DNA of 64,000 bases, taken from NCBI GenBank assembly GCA_905221605.1, contig CAJNDS010000102.1:62001-126000 (forward strand). Reading direction: 5' to 3'. Each line of letters starts with the position of its first letter. Within the stretch, counting starts at the first letter, position 1. This document shows positions 1 to 8,815 of the stretch, piece by piece. Made by a program: the position numbers and the translations under genes. The notes under the pieces are model-generated. The model was given only the letters and a program-made list of their open reading frames with translations, searched no databases and was not told where the DNA came from. The stretch is from Symbiodinium natans (Eukaryota; Sar; Dinophyceae; Suessiales; Symbiodiniaceae).

Positions 1-243
1 AATAATCTAGCATAATCCTTACATTGCCCTCATGAGGAAGAATATTCTTTTAGTTCTTGTGGGCTTCTTAAGCAATTAGTAGTTTAGGGTCTAGGGTTTG
101 GGGCCTTACACAACTGGGACCCAGTGCTTGTGGAAAGATCCTTCTTGACACTACAGTTTGGGCTGGACAGCCGGTACCGGGCTGCGTCAGTCCGCATGGC
201 TTCGTGCATATGGCCAGCTTTTCTCCTGGCTCTTGCCTGGGCA

Positions 244-370
244 ACCCTAAGCCCTGAACCCTGAACCCTGAACCCTAAACCCTAGACCCTAGACCCTGAA
301 CCCTAAACCCTAAACCCTGAACCCTAAACCCTGAACCCCAAACTCTAAACCCCGAACCCTAAACCCTAAA
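244..370 (-). repeat. CCCTAAA/CCCTGAA telomere-like array
   Basis: Mixed CCCTAAA, CCCTGAA and CCCTAGA units, about 17 copies, interrupted. Confidence 0.9.
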
Positions 371-485
371 GACCAGCGAGAATGCACCACACATGTCGGC
401 CTTCCCACTTTCCTTTACACGGATCGGACAACATCATCGAGGCGTCAACGCAGACGGGGCACTAAGAAGTGCAGTTTTTGCAGGG

Positions 486-541
486 TTTGAGGGGTTTAGG
501 GTTTAGGGTTTAGGGTTTAGGGTTTAGGGTTTAGGGTTTAG
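486..541 (+). repeat. TTTAGGG telomere-like array
   Basis: About seven TTTAGGG units; opposite orientation to the arrays on either side. Confidence 0.9.
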
Positions 542-660
542 GGGTGCGCAGCACGCGGCACACTCGAATGCATGAGGCCTTGCGCCTTGGACATGCAAAA
601 AAAGCGCAGCCCCGCGCCTCAAAGTGCAAGAAGCCTGCAGGCGGGGCATGCTGATACATC

Positions 661-735
661 CTAAACCCTAAACCCTAAACCCTAAACCCTAAACTCTAAA
701 CCCTAAACCCTAAACCCTAAACCCTAAACCCTAAA
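661..735 (-). repeat. CCCTAAA telomere-like array
   Basis: About ten nearly perfect CCCTAAA units. Confidence 0.9.
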
Positions 736-1383
736 CAAGAGACGTAGGCCCATGAGGAGAAGTGGGAGGCAGCCCTCTCTACTCCGTGACTTCGTACTAG
801 TAACAGGACATACCTTGGGGACCAAGTGAACCCTAAAATTGGGATCATATGTACCTTATACGACTACAGTCCTTGTAAGGCCAGGAAGAGGACCATCATT
901 TAACCCTAAACCCTAAACCCATATGAACCATGCACCCTAAACCCTAAACCCTAAACCCTAAACCCTAAACCCAGAGTTCAATTGGCGGGTCAGGGTGGAG
1001 GAGCCTGCCGACCCAGGCGTCTTGACCGTCTGAAATTGGGATGGGTTCCCCCTTCTGCTCTAGCAGTCCTTAATCGGCATTCTCGTACCCGCTCCTTATA
1101 CTAACGCCCCAGGTCTGAAACTCCATTCCCGAGGCTAGAGCTGTTGCGTACCGAGATGAGGAACTGGGTCTTCTGGTCCTTTGCGGGCGGAAGTTTTCGG
1201 TCGTTGTTCTGCTTGCGAGGACGGGCTATCCGATAACCTCCTAAAAAGGCCCTTTATAGGGTTGATTATGGGGATTATCGGGCCGAATAACCCGGGTCAG
1301 TTTTAGGAGTCAGAGGGTCGCTCACGCAATTTGGACAAGCCCACGCAGGTTCAAGTTCAGCACCTCTGGTGGGGTCGAAAACT

Positions 1384-1415
<32 letters not shown>

Positions 1416-1432
1416 CCCGCCCACCCCCCCCC
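1384..1432. other. Host poly-C tract at left insertion boundary
   Basis: A run of C with three short interruptions directly abuts the element tip (AAAAAA). The right end (23465-23480) is also C on the same strand. The tract is therefore not part of the inverted repeat and is best read as target sequence. Poly-C/G runs are common elsewhere in this host. Confidence 0.7.
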
Positions 1433-1756
1433 AAAAAATTACTAAAAGGGGGTAGCTCGGGAGCTACACCTCAAACGTTGCTAGGTTGCTTTATTATTTC
1501 AATTCCTAACATACCTTCTTCATTTTCTTCCCCCCTTCCACCTTATTCGTTTTTCGGAAGGGGCTTCTAGGGTTTTTTACCAAATATTGCCTTTTTACCC
1601 ACGGTTTTCAGCATTTTTTCACCAATTCATTCCACCTCATTCATTTTTCACACTCACTCCCCAACATTCATTCCAATAATCCTACCACCGCCCCTTCTTC
1701 ATTTCCCCTCATTTCCATCCTACTTTTCCAAAGCTCCCTAACAATACCCTTACCAA
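1433..1756 (+). repeat. Left terminal inverted repeat of the PLV
   Basis: Starts at AAAAAATTACTAAAAGGG and ends at the run ...CCCTTACCAA, where homology to the right end stops. The outer ~115 bp are identical to the right TIR by eye, and the inner part carries about 27 differences (roughly 92% identity over 324 bp). A perfect small palindrome, GTAGCTCGGGAGCTAC, lies at 1452-1467. Direct protein-primed replication origins are expected at the tips in this class. Confidence 0.93.
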
Positions 1757-1977
1757 TGTTTATAAGGCTTTACAGCTTTCAACCGCCAACAACATCATCG
1801 CCGGCTTCTTCAAGAAGGTGCGCCCTCCATGTTTTGACTTCGGTGCTTCTATGCGAGTGCTTCCTTTGTCAGTCTGGAAGTTGCTTTTGCTTGAACAGTG
1901 AGCATATCAATCTATCCGAAAGAATCTTTTGCTTTCAGCATTCAACAACTCCTCGCTTTTTCGCTTTGCTACTCGTC

Positions 1978-3177
1978 ATGGCTTCCAGTGCTTATCCGAC
2001 GCCTGTCAGCGATGTTGCTGATGCACAAGGCGAAGTTCTGCCACTGGTTCAGGGCGAAAGCAATGAAGGCAACAGCAGTGATGGTTCGGAGAGTGTGCAT
2101 TCTTCGGATTTTGGTTCGGAGAAGTCCGACGATGAAGGTGTGACGAAGGGCTCAGGTGACGACCCGTCCCCTGTTGGAAAGAAGCACGAGGACGACGACG
2201 ATGACAAGACAACTGGCGGCGCTACATCCTCTGCTGGTGAAGTGAGTGTCAAGAAGCTCCTGTTTGACGACCTTGACGAGAGCTACAAGTTGGAGATGAA
2301 GAAGCAGTCCTACGAGCAGTTGCAGGAGCACTTGGCGTCGGTTCTCGCCACGAACAAGGAGATTGTCTTGAAGCAGAAGTTCATTTCCGACCTGATGCGC
2401 ACCTTGAAGAACGAAGAGAAGAAGAAGATGACGAAAGAGGAAAAACAGAAGAAGATGGACGAGCAAAAGAGAGAAAGGGAGAAGCTGAGAAACCAGAGCT
2501 TGACGCTCCACATCAGTTTCAACAACGTCATCACCAAAGTCACCTTGAAGGGTTCTCACACCCTTCGCGACCTTCGCGAGAAGTTCAGCGAGCAGGCTGG
2601 AATGACTAAGAAGCATGCGAAAAGGGTGCTCTTTCGGATGGGCAACGAGGTCATGAATGACCACGCTCGCAGAACAATGGCAGGATGGAAAGTTCGGAAC
2701 GATGATGTGATCATCGCCAGTGTTTCCGGACAGGGCGGTATGGCAAAGCGTGGCAGAGGCGACTTGTTTGACTACGACTTGAATGAGTGCCCCGTGAAGC
2801 CGGAGCACCAACAGCTCTTTGAGAAGGTCTTCGCCACCAGCAAGGTCATCGCCGAGATGAAGGAGCCGAACCCCGAGGACATCATCAAGCTCATCGGAAA
2901 GGACGACTTGAAGGAGCTGGTTGATGACTTGTCGAGCAGTCGCAACCGAACGCAAGGGAAGCTGCTGACGATTGGCGACAAGGTGCCCGACATTCAGGAA
3001 ATCAACAAGTTGATTGCTATGCTCACCTACACCTGCGACCGCTTCAAGCGCCTCTTCGGGAAGTCCTTGTACCACTACGGAAAGATGGGCGAGAAGTTCG
3101 ATATGTCCATCGTCATCGGTCTGTTGAAGTCCAACTTGAAAGGCAGGTTTGTCAAAAAATTCACATATGTAATGTAA
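1978..3177 (+). CDS. Ubiquitin-like-domain protein of unknown role (GC-rich left-end gene)
   Basis: A 399-aa protein from ATG 1978; the frame is open from an earlier ATG at 1756, inside the TIR edge, but the MASSAYPTP start gives a cleaner product. After an acidic Ser/Asp/Glu-rich N-terminus and a charged coiled coil comes a ubiquitin-like beta-grasp segment at about residues 173-254. It follows the ubiquitin pattern: LTLHISF, the HTLRDLREKFSEQAG helix, KRVLFRMGNEV, then DDVIIASV. It ends in GQGG followed by Met, as at a polyubiquitin junction. About 145 residues of unknown fold follow. GC content and codon use are clearly higher than in the rest of the element, so it may be captured from a host or another transposon. 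The C-terminus runs into a 21-bp tandem repeat that supplies the stop, so the natural end may be lost. The function is not known to me. Confidence 0.7.
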   Translation: MASSAYPTPVSDVADAQGEVLPLVQGESNEGNSSDGSESVHSSDFGSEKSDDEGVTKGSGDDPSPVGKKHEDDDDDKTTGGATSSAGEVSVKKLLFDDLDESYKLEMKKQSYEQLQEHLASVLATNKEIVLKQKFISDLMRTLKNEEKKKMTKEEKQKKMDEQKREREKLRNQSLTLHISFNNVITKVTLKGSHTLRDLREKFSEQAGMTKKHAKRVLFRMGNEVMNDHARRTMAGWKVRNDDVIIASVSGQGGMAKRGRGDLFDYDLNECPVKPEHQQLFEKVFATSKVIAEMKEPNPEDIIKLIGKDDLKELVDDLSSSRNRTQGKLLTIGDKVPDIQEINKLIAMLTYTCDRFKRLFGKSLYHYGKMGEKFDMSIVIGLLKSNLKGRFVKKFTYVM

Positions 3178-3275
3178 AAATTCACATATGTAATGTAAAA
3201 ATTCACATATGTAATGTAAAAATTCACATATGTAATGTAAAAATTCACATATGTAATGTAAAAATTCACATATGT
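3155..3275 (+). repeat. 21-bp tandem repeat, about six copies
   Basis: Near-identical direct copies of a unit containing AAAATTCACATATGTAATG. The array overlaps the 3' end of the ubiquitin-like gene and supplies its stop codon. Downstream of it the sequence becomes non-coding. Confidence 0.95.
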
Positions 3276-4323
3276 TACCACCCTTTGCTTGGGAGGCTCG
3301 GTTCCTGATGCTTCAATGAACTCGTGAGGGAGATGACACGACCTTCTGCTTGAACCGTCAGTTTTGCTGTGTGGTGCGGCGCACTTGTTGCCCTTACTTA
3401 ATAACATCCTAACGTTTTTACGTAAGAACTACAAGAGGCATCAATGTGTAGCATCACTCGTGATTTCACCTACTGGGTGTCATTTCACGACAAGAACTGT
3501 CAAGTCTCGCCCCTCTGCTGACAAAAGAAGCTTTCAATCGTTAAGCACTCTATCATATTGTGAAGTTCTAACAGCCACAACGCGACTTAACTCGTGCCAG
3601 GTGCTCATGCTCAACAACGAAGCTCTCATCAATGACATCAGGAAGGCTCACGCCTTCAAGTTTAGGGTTGTATAAGATTTTAGGTTTTGAATACATAACT
3701 TCGGGAAAGGGATTGGTTCCAAAGGTTGAACAACCATCTCAGAACAGGAGCGGACAAGCATCCGACTGTTTATTTAAAACAAAGCATTTCGGGTTTAGGG
3801 TTTAGGGTTTAGGGTTATTTAGTTTAGTGGTTCTGCACCGCCCTCAGTCCGTTTTGCATTTAGGGTTGTAGGGTTTAGGGCTTTCGGTTTAGTGCTTTCG
3901 GTTTAGGACTTTCGGTTTAGGACTTTCGGTTTGCTTTCGGTTTAGTGCTTTCGGTTTAGGGCTTTCGGTTTAGGGCTTTCGGTTTAGGACTTTCGGGTCT
4001 TTCGGTTTAGGATTTTTTTCATTTTTAATTCCGCCTTTTCAGGCGATAGAGGTAAAAACAACGAGTTTTTCTTTACAACCTGTCGGTTGATTTTTATTCC
4101 GCCTTGCCATAGGTTCTCACAACAAACCCTGCACGCAACCACACACGGAAAGAAATCACCAACGAAAAACATTGAAAAACACCTATCAAAAACAAACGAA
4201 AAAATAAAAAACATCGCTTTTGAAAATACTGATTATAGAGGAGGTACTTTTGAAACACCAACCCGAGGGAAACGTTGCAACATCAAACCAAAAAATCAAA
4301 AGCGCCAACCCCAACCCCAGCCC
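3276..4323. other. Gene-poor spacer between left-end gene and polymerase
   Basis: About 1 kb without a convincing gene. After the tandem repeat a short stretch reads LGGSVPDASMNS then stop, which could be the displaced original C-terminus of the ubiquitin-like protein. The middle (3400-3680) has GC content like the upstream gene. The last part holds telomere-like repeats and an AT-rich leader to the polymerase promoter box. Confidence 0.5.
3786..4010 (+). repeat. Telomere-like and degenerate TTTCGGTTTAGG repeats inside the provirus
   Basis: Three TTTAGGG units at ~3790-3813 are followed by about ten variants of CTTTCGGTTTAGG(G/A). This is the only telomere-like array within the provirus. It may be a post-insertion arrival of the same repeat that saturates the host flanks. 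Confidence 0.85.
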
Positions 4324-4357
4324 AAAATCACTTAAAGAAAAGCCACCTTATATTATA
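4324..4357 (+). promoter_or_regulatory. Early-type promoter box for DNA polymerase
   Basis: AAAATCACTTAAAGAAAAG then CCTTATATTATA directly before ATG 4358. It matches the boxes at 8249, 8770, 20657, 22020 and 22372. Its position favours ATG 4358 over the upstream in-frame ATG 4220, though the implied leader is very short. Confidence 0.7.
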
Positions 4358-7300
4358 ATGGAGTCAGGGGAGTACCGTTCAGTGTTAAATTTCTTATTTT
4401 CAGATAAACAAGCAAACATAAAACGTAAGGGTAATAAGGAATACAAAAAGGTGATTATAAATGATGTTGAATATCCGTATAACAAAGAAAAGCCAATAGT
4501 TAAAAAACTAAAATCAAAACTGGAACAAGTTTCAAAAACTCCACAATACAGGCGCTTCAAAATCCTTGAAAAAGCTTCCAAAGGCATTCTAGCTAGAAAC
4601 GCTTTAAAGAAATACGCTATTAAACACAAAGCCACAATCACCGATGAACAATCGGCTTTAAAATCTTACGCCAACACCTACTCAATATCTAACATAAAAC
4701 TTCCTCATATGAAAGGCTTATCTTATTTCATACACCAAAAGGACAAACTAAACGAATACCTCAAAAAACACAAATCAATGAAGGTTATAGCTTTTGTTGA
4801 AATTGTTTTTGATGACATAGAAACAGAAGACGAAATAATACACTCAATAAAATCTAGACGTTATAATATATTCAATGAAGAAGATTTAGTAAATGCTTTA
4901 AACAATATGGGTAAAGACATAGAAATAACAGTAGCAGAAAAACAAATAGAAAGGTCAGGATTAAGAATTAAAAAAATTCATAAAATCACGATACATTATG
5001 ACAAATACGACCCTACACGAGCAGGAAAATATTTTGACTTACCCGAATGGGTTATGAGAAAGAAGGCTTGCATCAACATAAAAAACGACGATGATATGTG
5101 TTTTAGATACTGTGTCTTATGTAAGTTTTACGAAATATTCAAAAAAGACCACCCTCAAAGAATGTATCATTATAGAAAATATATTGATGAAGATCATTTC
5201 ATAAAATGGGATGATATGAATTATCCAGTTTGCAATGATGACATTGACCATTTTGAAGAAATAAACGGAAGAACAATATCAATAAATGTTTATACCATAG
5301 ATGAAGAAAAGAAAACAATAAGACCCGACAAAATAACAACAATTTCAAAGCCAGTTTGTCACGTAAATCTTTTACGAATAGACCACGACGACATTTTTAA
5401 TCATTATGTTTTAATCAAGGATTACAACAAGCTAATGTTTTCTCAAACCAATAAACACAAAGCAAAGTTATTTCATTGTATGTATTGTCAAAAAGGCTTT
5501 CAACAAGAAACGCTTTTAACAAATCACATAACAAAAGGTTGTCTAGCTAATGAAGTCCAATCCACACAGATGCCAGAAGAAAACGAAAAAATGCAATTCA
5601 AGAACCATTATAAAAAACTAAAAGCTCCTTATGTAATATATGGTGATTTTGAATGTTTGACAACACATTCAAAAGAAGGAATAAAGGGAACTTACGGTGA
5701 AACCCTAAGTTGCACTGAAAGCGGAACTTACGACCACGATAGTGGTCCTAGGTGTCCGAAGGGCACATACCAACATCATCAACCGTCCGGCTTTATGTTA
5801 AACGTTGTAAATTCAATAACGAACGAAATGACACCTTATCTATATCGTGGTGAAAACTGTATGGATAAATTTTGTGATACAATGAACCAAATAAGAGAAG
5901 AAGTAATGGATAAGATGATGAGTCCGAAAGAAATGATTATAACACCACAAGAACAAGAAGAATTTGAAAAATCCACTCACTGCTTTATCTGTAACGGTAA
6001 ATTCACAGACAAGGGAAAAGATAAGAAGAAGGTAAGAGACGCGAGTAGCTCGCGTGCTTCCTTTGGAAAAGTGCGCGACCACTGCCACTTTACAGGTAAA
6101 TATAGAGGCGCCGCACATAACAAATGCAATCTTGATTATTGTTTCAGATACTTTAAAATTCCCGTTTTCTTTCACAACCTTAAAAACTACGATGCTCATC
6201 TCGTTATATCTAACTTGGAAAAGCTAAACACAAATAAAGACCAAATAAGCGTCATAGCACAGAACAGTGAAAAGTTCGTAACTTTTGAACTTAAACAGTT
6301 ACAGTTCAAAGATAGTTTCAGTTTCCTATCTTCTTCACTGGACAAGCTAGTAAAATTAACAAAATATGAAGGAAACGAAAAAAGAACCGACTGGCAGGAC
6401 AACTTCAAATACAGTAAAAACAGCAAATATATAAAATCAGACGAATGTCTAGACTTATTAACTGACAAAGGCGTTTATCCATATGACTATTTTGATAACT
6501 TCAACAAGTTCAACGAAAAAGAACTACCACCAATAGAAGAGTTTTACAGTAAGCTTACGGAAGAGCACATAAAACAAGAAGAATACGAAAGGGCACAGAA
6601 GATATACAAGCACTTTAACATTCAAAATTTAGGTGAGTATCACGACCTTTACCTTCAAACAGACGTTTTACTATTGACCGACGTCTTTGAAAATTTCAGA
6701 ACAAAATGTCTTGAAGATTATCATCTTGACCCCGCTCACTACTTCACTTTACCTAACTTCGCTTGGGACGCTATGCTTCTAAAAACAGGAATAAAACTAG
6801 ACCTAATCTATGATGAAGAGATTTATAAAATGGTTGAGAAGGGGCTTCGTGGTGGAATGTGTCAGGTCTCACACAGAAAAGCCGAAGCAAACAATAAGTA
6901 TATGGAAGAACAATACGATGAAACTAAACCCTCTTCTTACATAAACTACCTTGACGCTAATAATCTTTATGGTCTGGCGATGTGTCAGAAATTACCATAT
7001 AAAGATATAAGATGGATTAAACGACAATTTACCGAAGACGACATAAAAAATTATTCCGACCTTTCCACTGGCTATATTTTAGATGTTGATTTAGAATATC
7101 CAAAAGAGCTACACGATAAACATTCTGATTATCCACTAGCACCCGAAATTATGAATGTTACTGCTGATATGCTTTCAGAAGCGCAAAAAGACATTTACAG
7201 AAAAACCTATACCAAAACCTATAAAAACGGTGAAGTGGTAGGACTAGACCCGAAAGACGAAAAGACCAAGAAATTAATATTGAATGTAAATGACAAATCA

Positions 7301-8245
7301 AATTATGTTCTTCACATTAACATATTAAGATATTATTTAAAACAGGGACTAAAACTTAAAAAGGTTAATAGAGTTATAGAGTTCAAACAAAAGCAATGGC
7401 TAAAACCTTGGATTGACTTCAACACAGACAAGAGAAAACAAGCCACATCGGACTTTGAAAAGGATATGTATAAATTAATGAATAACGCCTGTTATGGAAA
7501 AACTATGGAAAATGTAAGAGAGCATATAAATTTTGAACTGGTTGATACACCCGAAAGATTTCAAAAGTGCGTTAATAATCCTACTTACAAACACAGACAT
7601 ATTATAAACGAAAATCTCGTTGGAGTTGAAAAGTTGAAGGAAACAGTGAAACTAAACAAACCTATTTATGTTGGAATGTCCATTCTAGACTTATCTAAAT
7701 TACATATGTATTCGTTTTATTATGATGTTTTAAAACAACGGTATAAAGAAAATATTAATCTTATATACACTGACACAGACAGCTTCGTTATACACACAAA
7801 AACGGAAGATATATATGATGATTTCAAAGAGCTCTCTAAACATATGGATTTCAGCGGTTATGACAAAAATCACAAATGTTATGACCCCACTAATAAAAAG
7901 GTTCTTGGAAAGTTTAAAGATGAATGCGACGGAAAGATTATGACACACTTCATAGGCTTGAAACCTAAATCTTATGCTTTCAGGATTTTCAAGGAAGACA
8001 AGGAAGAAAAGAAATCAAAAGGCATAGTAAAACACAAAGTGAAGAAAGAACTGACCTTCAAGAAATACGAACAGACATTAGAAACAACACAATCTGACAA
8101 AGTATCTTTCAACAGCATAAGAAGCAAGAACCACCAAATCTACACAATAAACCAAATCAAACAATCATTATCATCATATGACAATAAGCGTTATTATATA
8201 GATAGTGTAAAAAGTCTTCCCTTCGGGCATTTTTCAATAAAATAA
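4358..8245 (+). CDS. polB: Protein-primed-type family B DNA polymerase
   Basis: A 1295-aa replicative polymerase expected to copy the linear viral genome from the TIR tips. From ATG 4358, motifs are: a CxxC/HxxxxC zinc finger (~372-393); exonuclease motif I GDFEC (~429); and a Cys/His module, CFIC then DHCHFTGKYRGAAHNKCN (~540-592), like the endonuclease-VII-type insert in Polinton polymerases. These are followed by Exo II FHNLKNYDAH (~605), Exo III-like DVLLLTDVF, Pol A LDANNLYG (~865), Pol B NNACYGK (~1042), Pol C YTDTDS (~1137) and a KxY-like LKPKSY (~1202). Length and motif set match PLV/Polinton enzymes. Oddity: a 17-bp palindrome (6039-6055) adds residues between two KVRD copies just before the DHCH motif. 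The 3' end is copied downstream as part of a gene duplication. The upstream ATG 4220 would add 46 lysine-rich residues and is disfavoured by the promoter box. Confidence 0.95.
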   Translation: MESGEYRSVLNFLFSDKQANIKRKGNKEYKKVIINDVEYPYNKEKPIVKKLKSKLEQVSKTPQYRRFKILEKASKGILARNALKKYAIKHKATITDEQSALKSYANTYSISNIKLPHMKGLSYFIHQKDKLNEYLKKHKSMKVIAFVEIVFDDIETEDEIIHSIKSRRYNIFNEEDLVNALNNMGKDIEITVAEKQIERSGLRIKKIHKITIHYDKYDPTRAGKYFDLPEWVMRKKACINIKNDDDMCFRYCVLCKFYEIFKKDHPQRMYHYRKYIDEDHFIKWDDMNYPVCNDDIDHFEEINGRTISINVYTIDEEKKTIRPDKITTISKPVCHVNLLRIDHDDIFNHYVLIKDYNKLMFSQTNKHKAKLFHCMYCQKGFQQETLLTNHITKGCLANEVQSTQMPEENEKMQFKNHYKKLKAPYVIYGDFECLTTHSKEGIKGTYGETLSCTESGTYDHDSGPRCPKGTYQHHQPSGFMLNVVNSITNEMTPYLYRGENCMDKFCDTMNQIREEVMDKMMSPKEMIITPQEQEEFEKSTHCFICNGKFTDKGKDKKKVRDASSSRASFGKVRDHCHFTGKYRGAAHNKCNLDYCFRYFKIPVFFHNLKNYDAHLVISNLEKLNTNKDQISVIAQNSEKFVTFELKQLQFKDSFSFLSSSLDKLVKLTKYEGNEKRTDWQDNFKYSKNSKYIKSDECLDLLTDKGVYPYDYFDNFNKFNEKELPPIEEFYSKLTEEHIKQEEYERAQKIYKHFNIQNLGEYHDLYLQTDVLLLTDVFENFRTKCLEDYHLDPAHYFTLPNFAWDAMLLKTGIKLDLIYDEEIYKMVEKGLRGGMCQVSHRKAEANNKYMEEQYDETKPSSYINYLDANNLYGLAMCQKLPYKDIRWIKRQFTEDDIKNYSDLSTGYILDVDLEYPKELHDKHSDYPLAPEIMNVTADMLSEAQKDIYRKTYTKTYKNGEVVGLDPKDEKTKKLILNVNDKSNYVLHINILRYYLKQGLKLKKVNRVIEFKQKQWLKPWIDFNTDKRKQATSDFEKDMYKLMNNACYGKTMENVREHINFELVDTPERFQKCVNNPTYKHRHIINENLVGVEKLKETVKLNKPIYVGMSILDLSKLHMYSFYYDVLKQRYKENINLIYTDTDSFVIHTKTEDIYDDFKELSKHMDFSGYDKNHKCYDPTNKKVLGKFKDECDGKIMTHFIGLKPKSYAFRIFKEDKEEKKSKGIVKHKVKKELTFKKYEQTLETTQSDKVSFNSIRSKNHQIYTINQIKQSLSSYDNKRYYIDSVKSLPFGHFSIK
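6039..6055. repeat. Small GC-rich palindrome inserted in the polymerase gene
   Basis: ACGCGAG-TAG-CTCGCGT, a perfect 7-bp stem with a 3-nt loop. In the protein, KVRD occurs on both sides of the Ser/Ala-rich insert, as expected from a small insertion with target duplication. Similar palindromes lie at 10017 and 18163. Confidence 0.7.
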
Positions 8246-8284
8246 TACAAAAGGACTTAAAGACAAAACGCCCTATATTATTAA
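8217..8284 (+). repeat. Promoter/3'-end block, first copy
   Basis: The segment TTCGGGCATTTTTCAATAAA, on through the ACTTAAAGA box to the TATA-like stretch, recurs at 8737-8803. It comprises the end of the polymerase gene plus the promoter of the next gene. It shows that the two following genes arose by tandem duplication. Confidence 0.85.
8249..8284 (+). promoter_or_regulatory. Early-type promoter box upstream of 8295 gene
   Basis: AAAAGGACTTAAAGACAAAA then CGCCCTATATTATTAA, 10 nt before the ATG. One of six related boxes. Confidence 0.75.
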
Positions 8285-8294
8285 GAACTTAACA

Positions 8295-8702
8295 ATGGAA
8301 GGTCAAACACTCAAAAAGATTAAGACATTCGTTAAGAAGAACCCGTTTCCTTCTTATGATTTTATTGAAAATATGTTATTAGAGAAAGCTAACAAATGGA
8401 AGCAAAGTGGCGATATGGAATTTAAACTTCATTATCTAATGATTAACTCTGAATACGGAAAACATAATCATAATAAATTAAAAGAAATTTATGAAAACAT
8501 TGAAAACGATGAGCTTATTAAAAAGAATGGTTCTGATATAGTTGAAAATGGAACACAACTAACCTTACATTATAATCACTTCGCTATGTGTGAAATATTA
8601 CAACATTTGATAAAAGACCAAAATATTAATAATGCAAACGCAATATATCACGGTATTAAGCTTAAAATTGAAAATAATTGGGAAGAATTTTTAATACAAT
8701 AG
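8295..8702 (+). CDS. Small protein of unknown function (paralogue 1)
   Basis: 135 aa, no family recognised. It is paralogous to the next gene: shared patterns are KKIKTFVKKNPFPSY near the N-terminus, then SEYGKHNHNKLKEIYENI and LIKKNG. It is charged and probably alpha-helical, with no signal peptide or membrane segment. It sits directly behind the polymerase under its own ACTTAAAGA box, so it is probably an early replication-phase or host-interaction protein, but that rests only on position and promoter. Confidence 0.8.
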   Translation: MEGQTLKKIKTFVKKNPFPSYDFIENMLLEKANKWKQSGDMEFKLHYLMINSEYGKHNHNKLKEIYENIENDELIKKNGSDIVENGTQLTLHYNHFAMCEILQHLIKDQNINNANAIYHGIKLKIENNWEEFLIQ

Positions 8703-8769
8703 TTAATATTATCTCTTTAAATCATATTAATTATTGTTTCCTTCGGGCATTTTTTCAATAAAATAATAT

Positions 8770-8805
8770 AAAAGGACTTAAAGACAAAACGCCTTATAAT
8801 ATTAG
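8770..8805 (+). promoter_or_regulatory. Early-type promoter box upstream of 8816 gene
   Basis: AAAAGGACTTAAAGACAAAA then CGCCTTATAATATTA, 10-11 nt before the ATG. It lies in the duplicated block 8737-8803. Confidence 0.75.
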
Positions 8806-8815
8806 TGAGAAAACA

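Larger units (their letters stand above)
1..1383. other. Host flank left of provirus: telomere-like arrays and MITE fragments
   Basis: CCCTAAA-type arrays at 244-370, 661-735 and 902-972 and a TTTAGGG array at 486-541. Between 370 and 486 a plus-strand frame is open without clear homology. Segments at ~812-935, ~1037-1100 and ~1216-1303 resemble three inverted-repeat families seen further right. No confident gene. Confidence 0.6.

Noticed and set aside
1331-1570. Open frame across the left boundary with a proline run
   Set aside because: It is the poly-C tract read as proline plus TIR sequence; no coding character.
2152-3075. 307-codon minus-strand frame opposite the ubiquitin-like gene
   Set aside because: It is the mirror of a well-structured plus-strand protein with a recognisable beta-grasp pattern; the minus product is Leu/Val-rich low complexity.
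3155-3275. Tandem repeat as a CRISPR array
   Set aside because: Units are directly adjacent with no spacers.
3364-3675. 103-codon frame after the 21-bp repeat
   Set aside because: No domain, no promoter box and GC/codon pattern not clearly coding; may include a remnant of the left-end gene but not an intact one.
4220-4357. Upstream extension of the polymerase
   Set aside because: The promoter box lies downstream of this ATG and the added residues have no conserved motif.
5840-6199. Minus-strand frame opposite the polymerase
   Set aside because: Falls over the conserved exonuclease/zinc region of the real gene.
8203-8240. CCCTTCGGG plus T run as a bacterial-type terminator
   Set aside because: The stem is only three base pairs, inside the polymerase coding end, and its repetition is explained by the gene duplication.
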